Shown here: in pieces, positions 8,506 through 17,586 of the stretch
How the letters are laid out: every line of letters begins with the position of its first letter
Numbering within the stretch: the first letter of the stretch is position 1
Assembly: GCF_001676155.1 (NCBI RefSeq)
Contig: NZ_LZEW01000001.1
Location: 744,001-808,000, forward strand
Origin: Morganella psychrotolerans
GTDB lineage: Bacteria; Pseudomonadota; Gammaproteobacteria; Enterobacterales; Enterobacteriaceae
Length of the DNA: 64,000 nucleotides
Direction: 5' to 3'
Program-made: the position numbers and the translations under genes
Notes under the pieces: model-generated
Seen by the model: the letters and a program-made list of their open reading frames with translations, nothing else
Database searches by the model: none
Told to the model about the DNA's origin: nothing

Positions 8506-9209
8506 TTTACATCCCCCCATTTACGACCCAGGAAGACAGCAATCAGCATGGCGCTGACACCGGCTACCACTGTGCTGCCCTGAATACCCTGGCGTGTCAG
8601 GAAAATAGTCAGTGCAAAAGAGATAATTGCACCGGTTAATGCACTTTTAGATTTAATCAGCGGCACAACAATGGCCAGTAATGTCGCGACGACTGAGAAA
8701 TCCAGTTTTAGCTGACTCAGGTCACTGATGCTGTGCGCGAGAACAATTCCGAGCACGCTGACCAGCACCCAGACCAGGTAAAAACTGAGCCCGGCGCCGA
8801 AAAGATACGCAAAACTCAACTGTCTGCGCCCGGCAACACTGACGGCAAAGAGTTCATCTGTCAGTAAAAAACCGATACCCGCGCGTTGTACCGGGGTGAA
8901 CGAACGTACATGCGGGCGCAGCGTCAGCCCGTAAAGCAGGTGCTGTGAGGTGATAAAAAAAACAGACACAATAATCGTGATAATCCCGGCGCCACTGTTT
9001 AGCAACCCGAGCGTTACAAGCTGAGCAGCACCGGCAAACATCATCGCGGACATCGCCACACTTTGTGCAAAGGTCAGCCCGCTGTCCACCGCCATCGAAC
9101 CGGCAAGGATTGCCCAGGGAACCACAGCGAGATTCAGCGGGGTCATATGCAGCGCGCCGGTAAAAAAATCCTTCAGAGGTGATACGGGTAAATCAGAGGT
9201 TATCGTCAT
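8502..9209 (-). CDS. azlC: AzlC family branched-chain amino acid permease
   Basis: A 235-residue inner-membrane protein. AzlC hallmarks include AGSMAVDSGLTFAQSVAMS, MFAGAAQLVTLGLLNSG, SQHLLYGLTLR and GFLLTDELFAV. It would export branched-chain amino acids with AzlD. I start it at ATG 9209 (preceded by GGATGG), because the preceding 69 codons of open frame are antisense-like sequence over the AraC gene end. An AraC-family regulator gene lies 76 bp upstream in the same orientation and is the likely controller. Confidence 0.87.
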   Translation of the reverse strand: MTITSDLPVSPLKDFFTGALHMTPLNLAVVPWAILAGSMAVDSGLTFAQSVAMSAMMFAGAAQLVTLGLLNSGAGIITIIVSVFFITSQHLLYGLTLRPHVRSFTPVQRAGIGFLLTDELFAVSVAGRRQLSFAYLFGAGLSFYLVWVLVSVLGIVLAHSISDLSQLKLDFSVVATLLAIVVPLIKSKSALTGAIISFALTIFLTRQGIQGSTVVAGVSAMLIAVFLGRKWGDVK

Positions 9210-9285
9210 AGTGAGCCATCCGTCAGCATAAAACAGTAGCGGATACTCTGGCATCAGAGAGGGTAGGAAGATTGTATAAAATTGC

Positions 9286-10134
9286 TCAGCGGGTGCGGCG
9301 GTTATGGATAAATTTACCGGGTGAAATGCCCATTGCCCGTTTGAAATGGCGGGTAAAATGGCTTTGGTCAGTAAATCCGCACTGAACGGAGATATCAGCC
9401 GGGCGACCGCCGTCAATCAGTAACTGACGTGCTTTGCGCAGGCGCGCCTGGATAAGCCAGGCATGGGGCGGCATGCCGTAGCGCTGACGAAACTGGCGCA
9501 GAAAGTACCACGGACTCAGGTTTGCGAGTGCGGCAAGGTCGTCCAGTGCGTAATCAGTCTCCGGCTGGCTGCTCATCATATCCGCGATATGTTGCAGGCG
9601 CTGACCGGCAGGGGTTATTTCAATCCCGGAAAAACTTTTTTTATTATAACGGGTTATCAGCCATGCGAGGGTGGAGAGCAACAGTGAGCCTTTGAGCAGA
9701 CGGTTATCCGGTTTGAGCAGTAAATCAAACAGCAGCCGCAGTTGTGCGGACAACCCCGGGTCATGTACCACAGCACTGGTAAACCAGGGAACAAAGCTCT
9801 GGTCTGTCGCTTTCAGATCCCGCATCAGGGTGTCCAGCATTTCAGGTGTCGGGTAAATCGCCCGGTAAGCCCAGCCGGTTTCCAGGGCGGAAGAGCCGGT
9901 GTGGATCTCATCCGAATTCACCAGGATGATATCCCCGGTCGGAGCATAATGATTACTGCCGGTGCGGAAGAACTGCTGTACACCATCTTCAATCACACCA
10001 ATACAAAAGCCCTCATGAGTGTGACGGCTGAATTTTTGCTGATGATAGCGTGCCGAGAGCATACCCAGACCATAAAAATCGTCCAGGTGAAAATAATCCG
10101 CTGTTTCCCGGAGCTCCGGCTGTTTGTCATGCAT
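9286..10134 (-). CDS. AraC family transcriptional regulator
   Basis: A 282-residue regulator. The N-terminal cupin sensor domain (residues about 15-150, with HTHEGFCIGVIEDG and DIILVNSDEIHTG) is followed by a double helix-turn-helix at about 185-280 (LDDLAALANLSPWYFLRQF and RPADISVQCGFTDQSHFTRH). This AraC-binding-domain architecture is frequent beside LIV-E/LysE exporters, where it senses amino acids. It lies directly upstream of azlCD, supporting that role. An ERIC fragment lies just upstream of its start. Confidence 0.88.
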   Translation of the reverse strand: MHDKQPELRETADYFHLDDFYGLGMLSARYHQQKFSRHTHEGFCIGVIEDGVQQFFRTGSNHYAPTGDIILVNSDEIHTGSSALETGWAYRAIYPTPEMLDTLMRDLKATDQSFVPWFTSAVVHDPGLSAQLRLLFDLLLKPDNRLLKGSLLLSTLAWLITRYNKKSFSGIEITPAGQRLQHIADMMSSQPETDYALDDLAALANLSPWYFLRQFRQRYGMPPHAWLIQARLRKARQLLIDGGRPADISVQCGFTDQSHFTRHFKRAMGISPGKFIHNRRTR

Positions 10135-10151
10135 AAAAATAGACCTGTATT

Positions 10152-10189
10152 TATACCCTTATTCATTCAAACAGCAGATTGGTTGTCTG
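10152..10189. repeat. ERIC-type repeat, truncated end
   Basis: Begins TATACCCTTATTCATTCAAA like the other copies here, then diverges after about 38 bp. It lies about 18 bp upstream of the AraC gene start, so it is in that gene's promoter or leader. Confidence 0.6.
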
Positions 10190-10222
10190 TCTTGTACAAA
10201 ATTGCGCATCTGCCGCGAAAAT

Positions 10223-10633
10223 TCAATTAATTAATTTACGTGCGCTCAGGTCTTTAATAATCAACGCTGCCACCAGAGAGCAGCGGGGCAGGTCACGGCT
10301 GTCGAGCCATGCCAGTTCAGCAATTTCAGCCGCCGGTTTCAGTTCACCGGTAAATTCAGCCTGAAAACAACGGATGCGTACTTGCGTGCCGTCCTGCTTG
10401 CCATCCGCCTGTCCGGTAAAATCACCGTAAAAAGAGATAGAGTCCGGTATCAGGGTAACGGTCAATTCTTCATCAATTTCACGACAGAGTGCCTGTTCAT
10501 CCGTTTCACCCGCCTCACGTTTACCGCCCGGGGCATAAAACAGGGTTTTATTATGTGAGTGCACCATCGCGACTTTGCCATCTTTCAGGGTAATCAGTGC
10601 CAGTTTATCAATCATTTTTGTGGTCATGGTCAT
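10223..10633 (-). CDS. Nudix hydrolase
   Basis: A 136-residue pyrophosphohydrolase. The Nudix box is at about residues 36-58 (GGKREAGETDEQAL, then REIDEEL), with the catalytic REIDEE glutamates that bind Mg2+. Members cleave nucleoside diphosphates linked to another moiety; the substrate cannot be told from the box. It is a single gene between two ERIC copies, transcribed leftward, with no partner gene. Confidence 0.87.
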   Translation of the reverse strand: MTMTTKMIDKLALITLKDGKVAMVHSHNKTLFYAPGGKREAGETDEQALCREIDEELTVTLIPDSISFYGDFTGQADGKQDGTQVRIRCFQAEFTGELKPAAEIAELAWLDSRDLPRCSLVAALIIKDLSARKLIN

Positions 10634-10738
10634 TTCTCAGAGTTTATATAATTAATTATCACTATCGTTATTAAAACAGTACATCATAATGTATTTTTGA
10701 GGTAATAATCAGTGTACCGCTAACTGACTAAGAAACAT

Positions 10739-10810
10739 TATACCCAACGTCATTTAAGATGCAGGCTGGCTGAGCGTAGCCAACGAACCTGTAGTTTGAA
10801 TGAATAAGGG
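10739..10810. repeat. ERIC-type repeat, 72-bp internal-deletion form
   Basis: Terminal inverted repeats TATACCCAACGTCATTTAAG and GTTTGAATGAATAAGGG flank a shortened core. Its right end lies 5-10 bp before the AAGGA ribosome-binding site of the PhzF gene, so it forms part of that gene's leader. Confidence 0.8.
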
Positions 10811-10827
10811 GATTAAGGATAATAACA

Positions 10828-11670
10828 TTGAATACCAAACCCCATCGCTTCTATCAGGTTGATGTTTTCTCTGCGGTGCCGTTACTGGGCAATGCGCTGG
10901 CGGTCGTTGTTGATGCTGATGATTTGACGGATGAGGATATGTTGCGCTTTTCCCGCTGGACAAATCTGAGTGAAACCACCTTTTTGCTCAAACCGGTCGA
11001 TCCGCAGGCGGATTATCGCGTACGTATTTTTACCCCGGACGGTGAGCTTCCGTTTGCCGGGCATCCGACTCTTGGCTCTTGCTATGTCTGGCGGGAGACG
11101 CAGTCGTTTCAGGAAAAACGCACTATTATCCAGGAGTGTGGCGTGGGGTTAGTGCCTATTCGTCAGCAGGATGAAAAGCTGGCATTTGCCGCGCCAAAAT
11201 TGTTGCGCGGCGGGGATGTGGAGCCTGATAAACTGGCTCATATTATCAGTGCGCTGGGATTAACAGATGCGGATGTTGTGCGTTCTGCATGGGTGGATAA
11301 CGGGCCGGGCTGGATAGGTCTGCAACTGACTTGCGTTGAAAGCGTGCTGGCGGTTAAGCCGGATTATTCCCGCCTGAATGGTTATGATATTGGTATTTGC
11401 GCTCTGTATGACGATCAGACGGGTCCGGTACAACTGGAAGTGCGCGCATTCTGTTGTTCCCTGGTGGAGGAAGATCCTGTCACCGGTAGTCTGAATGCGT
11501 CACTGGCACAATGGCTGATTGGCAACGGCACATTGCCGGAAAAATATACGGCCAATCAGGGACGGGCACTCAGTCGTGACGGACAGATTTTTCTGAGCAA
11601 AGAGGGCGCTGATGTGTGGGTTGCCGGTGATGTGGTTTCTGTTATCACCGGGCAGGTGTCTCTGCGCTGA
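10828..11670 (+). CDS. PhzF family isomerase/epimerase
   Basis: A 280-residue PhzF-fold protein (two diaminopimelate-epimerase-like halves). QVDVFSAVPLLGNALAVV begins the first half, the catalytic glutamate is E49 in NLSETTF, and PDGELPFAGHPTLGS and EEDPVTGSLNASLA are family signatures. PhzF in phenazine synthesis isomerises DHHA, but most homologues, such as YddE, lack a known substrate, and no phenazine genes are present. Translation probably begins at TTG 10828, preceded by AAGGA; no closer ATG fits. It is a single gene behind an ERIC element. Confidence 0.88.
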   Translation: MNTKPHRFYQVDVFSAVPLLGNALAVVVDADDLTDEDMLRFSRWTNLSETTFLLKPVDPQADYRVRIFTPDGELPFAGHPTLGSCYVWRETQSFQEKRTIIQECGVGLVPIRQQDEKLAFAAPKLLRGGDVEPDKLAHIISALGLTDADVVRSAWVDNGPGWIGLQLTCVESVLAVKPDYSRLNGYDIGICALYDDQTGPVQLEVRAFCCSLVEEDPVTGSLNASLAQWLIGNGTLPEKYTANQGRALSRDGQIFLSKEGADVWVAGDVVSVITGQVSLR

Positions 11671-11686
11671 TTATGTCCCTGTTTTT

Positions 11687-11723
11687 CCGGTCTGTAAGGG
11701 ATTTATCAGACTTTACAGACCGG
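11687..11723. terminator. Inverted repeat between convergent phzF-like and hydrolase genes
   Basis: CCGGTCTGTAA (11687-11697) pairs with TTACAGACCGG (11713-11723) across a 15-nt loop. The right arm lies inside the 3' end of the convergent hydrolase gene. Probably a bidirectional terminator. Confidence 0.55.
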
Positions 11724-12770
11724 CATATAAGGCGCTAAATCCGGTTTTTCGTTTTCTATCCAGTCTGTAATGATGTTCAGGGCGCCGGGATAATAGGCAT
11801 CGCGTCCGGCATACAAAAAATGCCACCGGCGCAACACCGGCCAGTCACTTTCCAACTGATAATTAAAGGCGGGTGCGCGGAGTAATCCGTGACCGGCCTG
11901 CGGAAAAATAATCACATCAGCCTGCGGATTATCTTTCAGGGCTGACTGATAATGACAGGCATCAGTGCGCGCATTTACATTTAAATCTTCCGCGCCCCAT
12001 ACCGCTAATACGCGCCCGTTCATGCGCGGCAGGTCAGCGGATGAATCACTCAGGTAATTTTTTGCTACGAACGCAAAGCGATCCGGCGTCATATCACTGC
12101 GTTGCGCCGGGTCTTTTGAACCATTCATTGCGAAAATACGGTCATTTTCTGTTTGCTCTTCCGCCAGCAAACGGGCGATATCATCAGGTGTTTTTCCCTG
12201 CTGCGCATAGCGCAATCCCTGATAAAACTGCCCCTGATCCCGCCAGTTAACCGCTCCGCCGATAATCACAGAGAATGCCGGATGTGATTGTCCGGCCGCC
12301 GCAGGGATAACCCATCCCGCCTGGGAAAAACCGAGAAAGCCGACTTGCACAGTGCCGTCCGGATAGCGGGACTGAATAAAGCGCAGTGCGGCTGCCGCTT
12401 CTTCTGCGCGATCCGGCATTGATTGATCCGGCCAGTTTCCCCGGCTGCTGCCGACACCGGCTTTGTCCCATGAAAACACCGCAATACCGGCATCTGTCAG
12501 TGTGTTAAACAGCGGGCTGTAACCCATATTGGAATAACGATCCTGCGGGCCATCGCCGTGAATAATAACGGCAACCGCCGCCGGTTGTCCGCTTCCCGGT
12601 AACAGAAGTGTGCCGGAAAGGGTATTACCCTGTGATTCAAAGGTCAGTTCCTGCTGTATCGCGTTATCAAAATCGAAATCATCAAGGTGACTGGTAAAAA
12701 ACAGCACAACACCGGCTGTCAGCAGTAAGAAAAATAGCCTGGTTAATATGCGGGTGGCGGCGTATTTCAT
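11706..12770 (-). CDS. Membrane-anchored alpha/beta hydrolase
   Basis: A 354-residue protein with an N-terminal membrane anchor or uncleaved signal (residues about 7-27). An alpha/beta-hydrolase domain follows: oxyanion motif HGDG (71-74), nucleophile elbow GFSQAG with Ser149, an acid in WGAEDLN and a late histidine in AGHGLL. This resembles dipeptidyl-peptidase-like or esterase families; the substrate is unknown. The catalytic domain would face the periplasm. It is a single gene, convergent with the PhzF gene; the LysR gene upstream is co-oriented but 107 bp away. Confidence 0.82.
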   Translation of the reverse strand: MKYAATRILTRLFFLLLTAGVVLFFTSHLDDFDFDNAIQQELTFESQGNTLSGTLLLPGSGQPAAVAVIIHGDGPQDRYSNMGYSPLFNTLTDAGIAVFSWDKAGVGSSRGNWPDQSMPDRAEEAAAALRFIQSRYPDGTVQVGFLGFSQAGWVIPAAAGQSHPAFSVIIGGAVNWRDQGQFYQGLRYAQQGKTPDDIARLLAEEQTENDRIFAMNGSKDPAQRSDMTPDRFAFVAKNYLSDSSADLPRMNGRVLAVWGAEDLNVNARTDACHYQSALKDNPQADVIIFPQAGHGLLRAPAFNYQLESDWPVLRRWHFLYAGRDAYYPGALNIITDWIENEKPDLAPYMPVCKV

Positions 12771-12877
12771 TATTATTTCTCTCAGAAGAGCAGATAAAAA
12801 TTAGACTAAACAATCTGAAATATAATGTCGAACATTTCCCTGAGCTATCCGTTGTGGGCTTAATATTGTGTTCAGAT

Positions 12878-13780
12878 TCAGCTCAGGCGTTTGAGGCTCT
12901 GGCTGTGCTGCATAATGAAATCGATAAAGCAGCGCAGGCGCGGGGAGAGAGTCTGACTCCGGTAATAGACTGCGTGAATGGGTTGTTTGTTTTCATACGT
13001 AAATGAGGTCAGGATCTGCCGGAATTCGCCGCTTTCGCGCATCTCATGGGTCATAAAATCGGACATACAGACAATCCCTGCACCCTGACGAGTCAGATTA
13101 CAGAGAATTTCCCCGCTGCTTGCGGCAATATCAGGGGTGATTTTCAGTCCTTTTTTATCATTATAATACAGCGGCCATTCATTCAGACTTTCCGGCGAGG
13201 TAAATCCCAGCAGGCGGTGTTGTGTCAGCTCCTGTGGTGTTTTGGGTTCGCCGTACTGTTGCAGATAGTGCGGGCTGGCTAAAATGCGCAACCGGCTGTG
13301 ACCCAGTAATGTGGCGTGAAGAGAAGAGTCCGCGAGTGTCCCGATACGAAATGCAATATCTGTCTGTTTTTCAAGTAAATTAATAACACCTTCATAGTTG
13401 GTCAGTTCCAGGCGGATCTGCGGGTAGAGCTCATTAAACTGCGCCACCAGCGGTGTTATCACATGAATAAGAAAGGGCGTTGATGCATCCACCCGCAAAA
13501 TACCGGACGGGATCTGCTGGTGGTTCATCAGCGCATCTTCTGCTTCCTGTGCGAGCTGTACCACATCCCGGGCTTTGTGCAAAAATACCGCGCCTTCCTC
13601 ACTCAGTTTCAGCCGCCGGGTCGTACGTAAGACGAGTGTGCTGTTCATTTTTTCTTCCAGACGCAGCAGGGCGCGGCTGGTGGCAGAAACCGTCAGTCCG
13701 CTCTGTGCGGCGGCGGCAGTGATAGATCCGCTGTCCACCACAGCGATAAATACCCGCATCTCTTCCAGCGTAATGTTCAT
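12878..13780 (-). CDS. LysR family transcriptional regulator
   Basis: A 300-residue LysR-type regulator. The winged helix-turn-helix is at about residues 3-62 (EEMRVFIAVVDSGSITAAA, ATSRALLRLEEKMNSTLVLR); the ligand-binding domain starts at GILRVDASTPF near residue 92. It is transcribed away from an MFS exporter across a 116-bp gap, the usual arrangement for a LysR regulator of its divergent neighbour. I found no convincing T-N11-A box in that gap. Confidence 0.88.
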   Translation of the reverse strand: MNITLEEMRVFIAVVDSGSITAAAAQSGLTVSATSRALLRLEEKMNSTLVLRTTRRLKLSEEGAVFLHKARDVVQLAQEAEDALMNHQQIPSGILRVDASTPFLIHVITPLVAQFNELYPQIRLELTNYEGVINLLEKQTDIAFRIGTLADSSLHATLLGHSRLRILASPHYLQQYGEPKTPQELTQHRLLGFTSPESLNEWPLYYNDKKGLKITPDIAASSGEILCNLTRQGAGIVCMSDFMTHEMRESGEFRQILTSFTYENKQPIHAVYYRSQTLSPRLRCFIDFIMQHSQSLKRLS

Positions 13781-13896
13781 TTTCGCGTTTCACTCAATTA
13801 TTTTTTGCAGATTAACGACTATTTCCGCCAGAATCAATGTGACACAATCGCCGCACTTACAACAAAGTGGCGTTGTTATTATTTTCTGAGGACATT

Positions 13897-15081
13897 ATGC
13901 GAACAAATACTGCACTGTTATCCCTTTCTGTCGGGGCTTTTGCTATCGGTGCGACCGAATTTTCCCCGATGGGCATGCTGCCGGAAATCGCAGGTTCACT
14001 GGCGGTTTCCATTCCTACTGCCGGTATGCTGGTTGTGGTGTATGCGCTGGGGGTAATGTTGGGTGCGCCAATTATGACATTGTTATTAATTAAGCGTTCA
14101 CCGAAAGCTGCCCTGATTTTTCTGATGAGCATTTTTACCCTCGGTAATATTTTGTCGGCGCTGTCGCCGAATTATGAAATGTTGCTTATCGCCCGCTTTA
14201 TTACCAGCCTGAATCACGGCGCATTTTTCGGGATAGGCGCGATGGTGGCGACCCGCGTGGTCGCGAAAGGGAAAGAGGCGAGTGCTATCGCAGGGATGTT
14301 TATGGGACTGACCATTGCCAATATCGGTGGCGTACCGGCGATCACCCGGTTATCCCAGATACTGGGCTGGCGTGAATCTTTCTTTGCCATCAGTGTATTA
14401 GGGCTGATAACTATGCTGGCACTGTTGCGCTCTCTGCCGCGTAATATGCAGGGACAAGAGCTGAACCTGCGCCGCGAATTACAGGTGCTGACCCGCCCGG
14501 CAGTGTTACTGGCGATGCTGTGTACTGTGCTCGGTGCCAGTGCAATGTTTACATTTTATACCTATATTTCGCCGTCACTGATGTTTATCTCCGGTGTGCC
14601 GGAAGCACAAATCAGTATCATGCTGGTGCTGGTTGGTCTGGGATTTACGCTGGGGAACTACCTCGGCGGCGTTTGGGCAAACCGCTCAGTTTCCCGCACA
14701 TTATACGGATTATTTACCCTGCTGGCGCTGACCATGGTGCTGTTCCCTATGGTAGCAAGTGACAGTGTCACGGCGGGCGTAATGCTGGTTGTCTGGGGGC
14801 TGGCAAGCTTCGGGATTGTGCCGCCGTTACAGGTAAAAGTGATGCAGGTAGCCTCGGAAGCACAGGCGCTGGCATCATCGGTCAATATCGGGGCGTTTAA
14901 CCTGGGTAATGCTGTTGGTGCGGCGCTGGGGGCATCTGTACTGGCGAACGGTGGTGATTATTCTGCGGTCAGTTATGCCGGTGCTGCTGTTGCTGCGGGC
15001 GGGTTAATTATCCTTCAGGTCACATTGCGTCAGGCAAAACGTCAGCGGATGATGAAAGCAAAACACTGTACTGAAAGCTGA
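13897..15081 (+). CDS. MFS transporter, AraJ/YdhP-like DHA1 exporter
   Basis: A 394-residue, 12-segment transporter. It begins LSLSVGAFAIGATEFSPMGM, the signature of the AraJ/YdhP/SotB branch of DHA1 drug or sugar efflux MFS proteins; SPNYEMLLIARFITSLNHGAFFGIGA is also characteristic. I start at ATG 13897 with GAGGA upstream rather than at an earlier in-frame codon lacking a ribosome-binding site. The divergent LysR gene is the likely regulator. Substrate unknown. Confidence 0.88.
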   Translation: MRTNTALLSLSVGAFAIGATEFSPMGMLPEIAGSLAVSIPTAGMLVVVYALGVMLGAPIMTLLLIKRSPKAALIFLMSIFTLGNILSALSPNYEMLLIARFITSLNHGAFFGIGAMVATRVVAKGKEASAIAGMFMGLTIANIGGVPAITRLSQILGWRESFFAISVLGLITMLALLRSLPRNMQGQELNLRRELQVLTRPAVLLAMLCTVLGASAMFTFYTYISPSLMFISGVPEAQISIMLVLVGLGFTLGNYLGGVWANRSVSRTLYGLFTLLALTMVLFPMVASDSVTAGVMLVVWGLASFGIVPPLQVKVMQVASEAQALASSVNIGAFNLGNAVGAALGASVLANGGDYSAVSYAGAAVAAGGLIILQVTLRQAKRQRMMKAKHCTES

Positions 15082-15102
15082 GTTATCTGATATTTCCCGC
15101 AT

Positions 15103-15151
15103 AACCGCAGCCTGTTGCACCATATTGTTATACTGTGCAGTTGCTGCGGTT
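15103..15151. terminator. Inverted repeat between convergent MFS and XRE genes
   Basis: AACCGCAGC (15103-15111) pairs with GCTGCGGTT (15143-15151) and is followed by GTTTT. The loop is long (31 nt), so it is a modest terminator candidate. The left arm overlaps a copy of the 10-mer AGCCTGTTGC that also occurs twice upstream of the neighbouring XRE gene. Confidence 0.4.
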
Positions 15152-15161
15152 GTTTTAATGG

Positions 15162-15959
15162 TTATTCCTCATCACTGACCGGCGTATACACCAGCAGCCG
15201 GTTTGATTTATCAATATCAAATGTCAGTGACGCGTACTCGTAGGTTTCCCGCTGTCCGTCAAATTCAATCTCCCGCATTCCGTTACAGGGCTGATAAATC
15301 TCATGAATATTCCACAGCCGGTTAAATACCGGGGATTCCTCACATAATGTACGGATAAGCAACTGAATCGCGGGGTCTTGTTTTGTCCGCGCATAATCAC
15401 GGCGGAAACTGGCGAGCAGGCGCTGTGCATCAATATCCCAGTCAGTAAAACGGGTCTGATAGCGCGGATCAGTAAACAGCATATATAAAAAGTTGCGCAT
15501 TTTGGGCGTGGCATCAGAAAAATGAAAATATCTGTCCGCTTTGTCATTATAAGCCAGTACATCCCAATGCAGATTCAGTACATAACAAAGATAACTGTCC
15601 GGAAAATCATCCAGCATACGGGTGATCACAGCGGGGACATGATGCTCCGTTTCACTTGTGGTTTCCGGTACCCGCTGGTGTGCCAGCAGATAAAGGTGCT
15701 GACGTTCAGCATCATTGAGCTGCAACGTCCGCGCCAGATTATCCAGAAAGCGGGTGGATACACCAATTTCGCGACCCTGCTCAAGCCAGGTGTACCAGGT
15801 CAGCCCGACACCCGCGAGTGCTGCAACTTCTTCCCGCCGCAGTCCGGGAGTGCGCCGCCGCGAGGTATGCGGCAGACCTGCACTTGCCGGTGTCAGGCTT
15901 TCGCGTTTTGTCCGCAGGAAATCAGCCAGTTCCGGGCGGGTTCGTGCTTTATCACTCAT
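15162..15959 (-). CDS. XRE family regulator with MmyB-like sensor domain
   Basis: A 265-residue regulator. The N-terminal helix-turn-helix (residues about 10-80) includes RRTPGLRREEVAALAGVGLT and WYTWLEQGRE, diagnostic for the MmyB/SCO-type XRE family. The C-terminal half (FPDSYLCYVLNLHWDVLAYN onwards) is the MmyB PAS-like ligand-binding domain, reported in MmyB to bind fatty acid. It is divergent from a 14-segment MFS pump; the 217-bp gap contains direct repeats and an ERIC element. Most likely it represses that pump. Confidence 0.85.
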   Translation of the reverse strand: MSDKARTRPELADFLRTKRESLTPASAGLPHTSRRRTPGLRREEVAALAGVGLTWYTWLEQGREIGVSTRFLDNLARTLQLNDAERQHLYLLAHQRVPETTSETEHHVPAVITRMLDDFPDSYLCYVLNLHWDVLAYNDKADRYFHFSDATPKMRNFLYMLFTDPRYQTRFTDWDIDAQRLLASFRRDYARTKQDPAIQLLIRTLCEESPVFNRLWNIHEIYQPCNGMREIEFDGQRETYEYASLTFDIDKSNRLLVYTPVSDEE

Positions 15960-15994
15960 TGTCGGTAGTCCTGTGTCATCAGTTATGTTTTGTC

Positions 15995-16060
15995 AGCCTG
16001 TTGCAATAATATAGCCTGTTGCTTTTAGTAATAGTATAACCAGTTAAATTGTAACAGGAT
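15995..16060. promoter_or_regulatory. Direct and inverted CCTGTTGC motifs, candidate XRE operators
   Basis: AGCCTGTTGC occurs at 15995-16004 and 16013-16022, and the nearly inverted form GTAACAGG at 16051-16058, between the divergent XRE regulator and the DHA2-type MFS gene. Phased repeats in a shared promoter fit regulator binding; the assignment is inference. Confidence 0.4.
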
Positions 16061-16089
16061 AACACCCCGATTATAGTCTCATTCCTGCT

Positions 16090-16150
16090 TATACCCGGAT
16101 TCATTCAAACTACAGGTTCGTTGCCTGCATCCTGAATGACGTCGGGTATA
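16090..16150. repeat. ERIC-type repeat, 61-bp form
   Basis: TATACCCGGATTCATTC at the left pairs with GAATGACGTCGGGTATA at the right around a short core with GGTTCGTTGCCTGCATCC. It lies 26 bp before the DHA2-type MFS start, within its leader. Confidence 0.85.
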
Positions 16151-16176
16151 GAATTGGTTACATAATGAGATAAAAA

Positions 16177-17586
16177 ATGAATCAGCAACAACGGATCGCG
16201 CTGTTTGTATTAGTCCTTGCCGGGTTTGTCACTATTTTTGATTTATTTGTGGTTAATGTGGCGATAGTCAGCATTGAGCGCGATTTACACACCAGTTTTA
16301 CGGAGCTGACACTGATTATTGTCGGGTATGAACTGGCTTTCGGGCTGTTGCTTATCACCGGCGGGCGTCTTGGTGATATTTACGGGCGGCGCTGTTTGTA
16401 CCGTGTTGGTATGACCTGTTTTACTGTCGCATCATTGTTGTGTGCATTTTCGCCCACCGCGACACTGCTGGTGACAGCCCGCTTTATTCAGGGGCTTGCT
16501 GCCGCACTCCTGTTTCCGCAGGTCTACGCCGGGATCCGCCTTAATTTTAATGAAACACAGGCAAAAAAAGCCTTCGGTTACCTGGGAATGACGCTCGGGC
16601 TTGCCGCGATTGCCGGGCAGGCGCTGGGCGGCTGGCTTATTACACTGGATCTGTTTGGTATGAGCTGGCGGCTGATTTTCCTGGTCAATCTGCCGGTCGG
16701 TATTCTGGCACTGATGTTATCCCGTTATTTACAGGAAGGGCGGGCAGAAGGCCGGTTAACACCGGACTGGTGCGGTGTCATTCTTTCAGCAGCCGCTATC
16801 AGTATGCTGTTGTTGCCGTTACTGATGTTACCGGTATGGGGCCGGGATTGGCGCAGCAGCGGGTTATTTATCACCGGTATTATTCTGTTGTGGTGCTTTG
16901 TCCGTCATGAAATTAACCTGTCCCGCAAAGGTAAAACACCGCTGTTTGATATGGCAATATTACGCAACCGGTCGTTTGTTACCGGCACCGGCGTCGTGGT
17001 TTGTGTGTATGCCACATCCTCTGCATTTCCGCTGATACTTTCTCTGTTGCTGCAAAACAGTATGGGGGCAACGCCACTGGAAGCCGGGCTGATTTTTGTT
17101 CCTGCCAGTATCGGATTTGTTATTGCCTCATTTATCACGCCCGGCGCGATGATCAAATACGGAGAGCGGGTTATTTTCCGGGGCGCATTATGGTATGCCG
17201 CCGGTTATCTCGCACTGATTACAGGGCTTCATCTGTTGCCCGCCGGTGATACGCTGTGGTTACTCACCCCATTGTTGTTCTGGGTGGGTTTTACCCAGGG
17301 AATGATCATGACCCCGATGCTGAACCTGGTGCTCTCCCGTGTTTCTGCGCAAGATACCGGAATGGCTTCCGGACTGACCGCCACACTGCAACAAATCGGT
17401 GCGGCAGCAGGGGCTACCGCGGTATCCGTTATTCTGCAATTTTCATTTAAGTCTGAGGTTATTACTTCATTGACTGCCGGGTCTGTTACTGCATTCAGCC
17501 TGAGTCTCGGGTTTAATATTCTGATGGCATTGTGTGCGGCGTGGTTTCTTTACCGGCTGACGCGCAAGCCCTGCGTGAGCGGATGA
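16177..17586 (+). CDS. MFS transporter, DHA2 (EmrB/QacA) type
   Basis: A 469-residue inner-membrane exporter with about 14 hydrophobic segments. The N-terminus FVTIFDLFVVNVAIVSIERDL is the DHA2 family motif D1 region; GGRLGDIYGRR is the loop 2-3 motif, and ARFIQGLAAALLFPQ follows. Pumps of this class expel drugs and dyes with protons. It is probably regulated by the divergent XRE/MmyB protein. Its last 74 bp overlap, tail to tail, the end of the next MFS gene on the other strand. Confidence 0.88.
   Translation: MNQQQRIALFVLVLAGFVTIFDLFVVNVAIVSIERDLHTSFTELTLIIVGYELAFGLLLITGGRLGDIYGRRCLYRVGMTCFTVASLLCAFSPTATLLVTARFIQGLAAALLFPQVYAGIRLNFNETQAKKAFGYLGMTLGLAAIAGQALGGWLITLDLFGMSWRLIFLVNLPVGILALMLSRYLQEGRAEGRLTPDWCGVILSAAAISMLLLPLLMLPVWGRDWRSSGLFITGIILLWCFVRHEINLSRKGKTPLFDMAILRNRSFVTGTGVVVCVYATSSAFPLILSLLLQNSMGATPLEAGLIFVPASIGFVIASFITPGAMIKYGERVIFRGALWYAAGYLALITGLHLLPAGDTLWLLTPLLFWVGFTQGMIMTPMLNLVLSRVSAQDTGMASGLTATLQQIGAAAGATAVSVILQFSFKSEVITSLTAGSVTAFSLSLGFNILMALCAAWFLYRLTRKPCVSG

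Noticed and set aside
10828-11670. Phenazine biosynthesis role for the PhzF-like gene
   Set aside because: No other phz genes are present; most PhzF-fold proteins are unrelated to phenazines.
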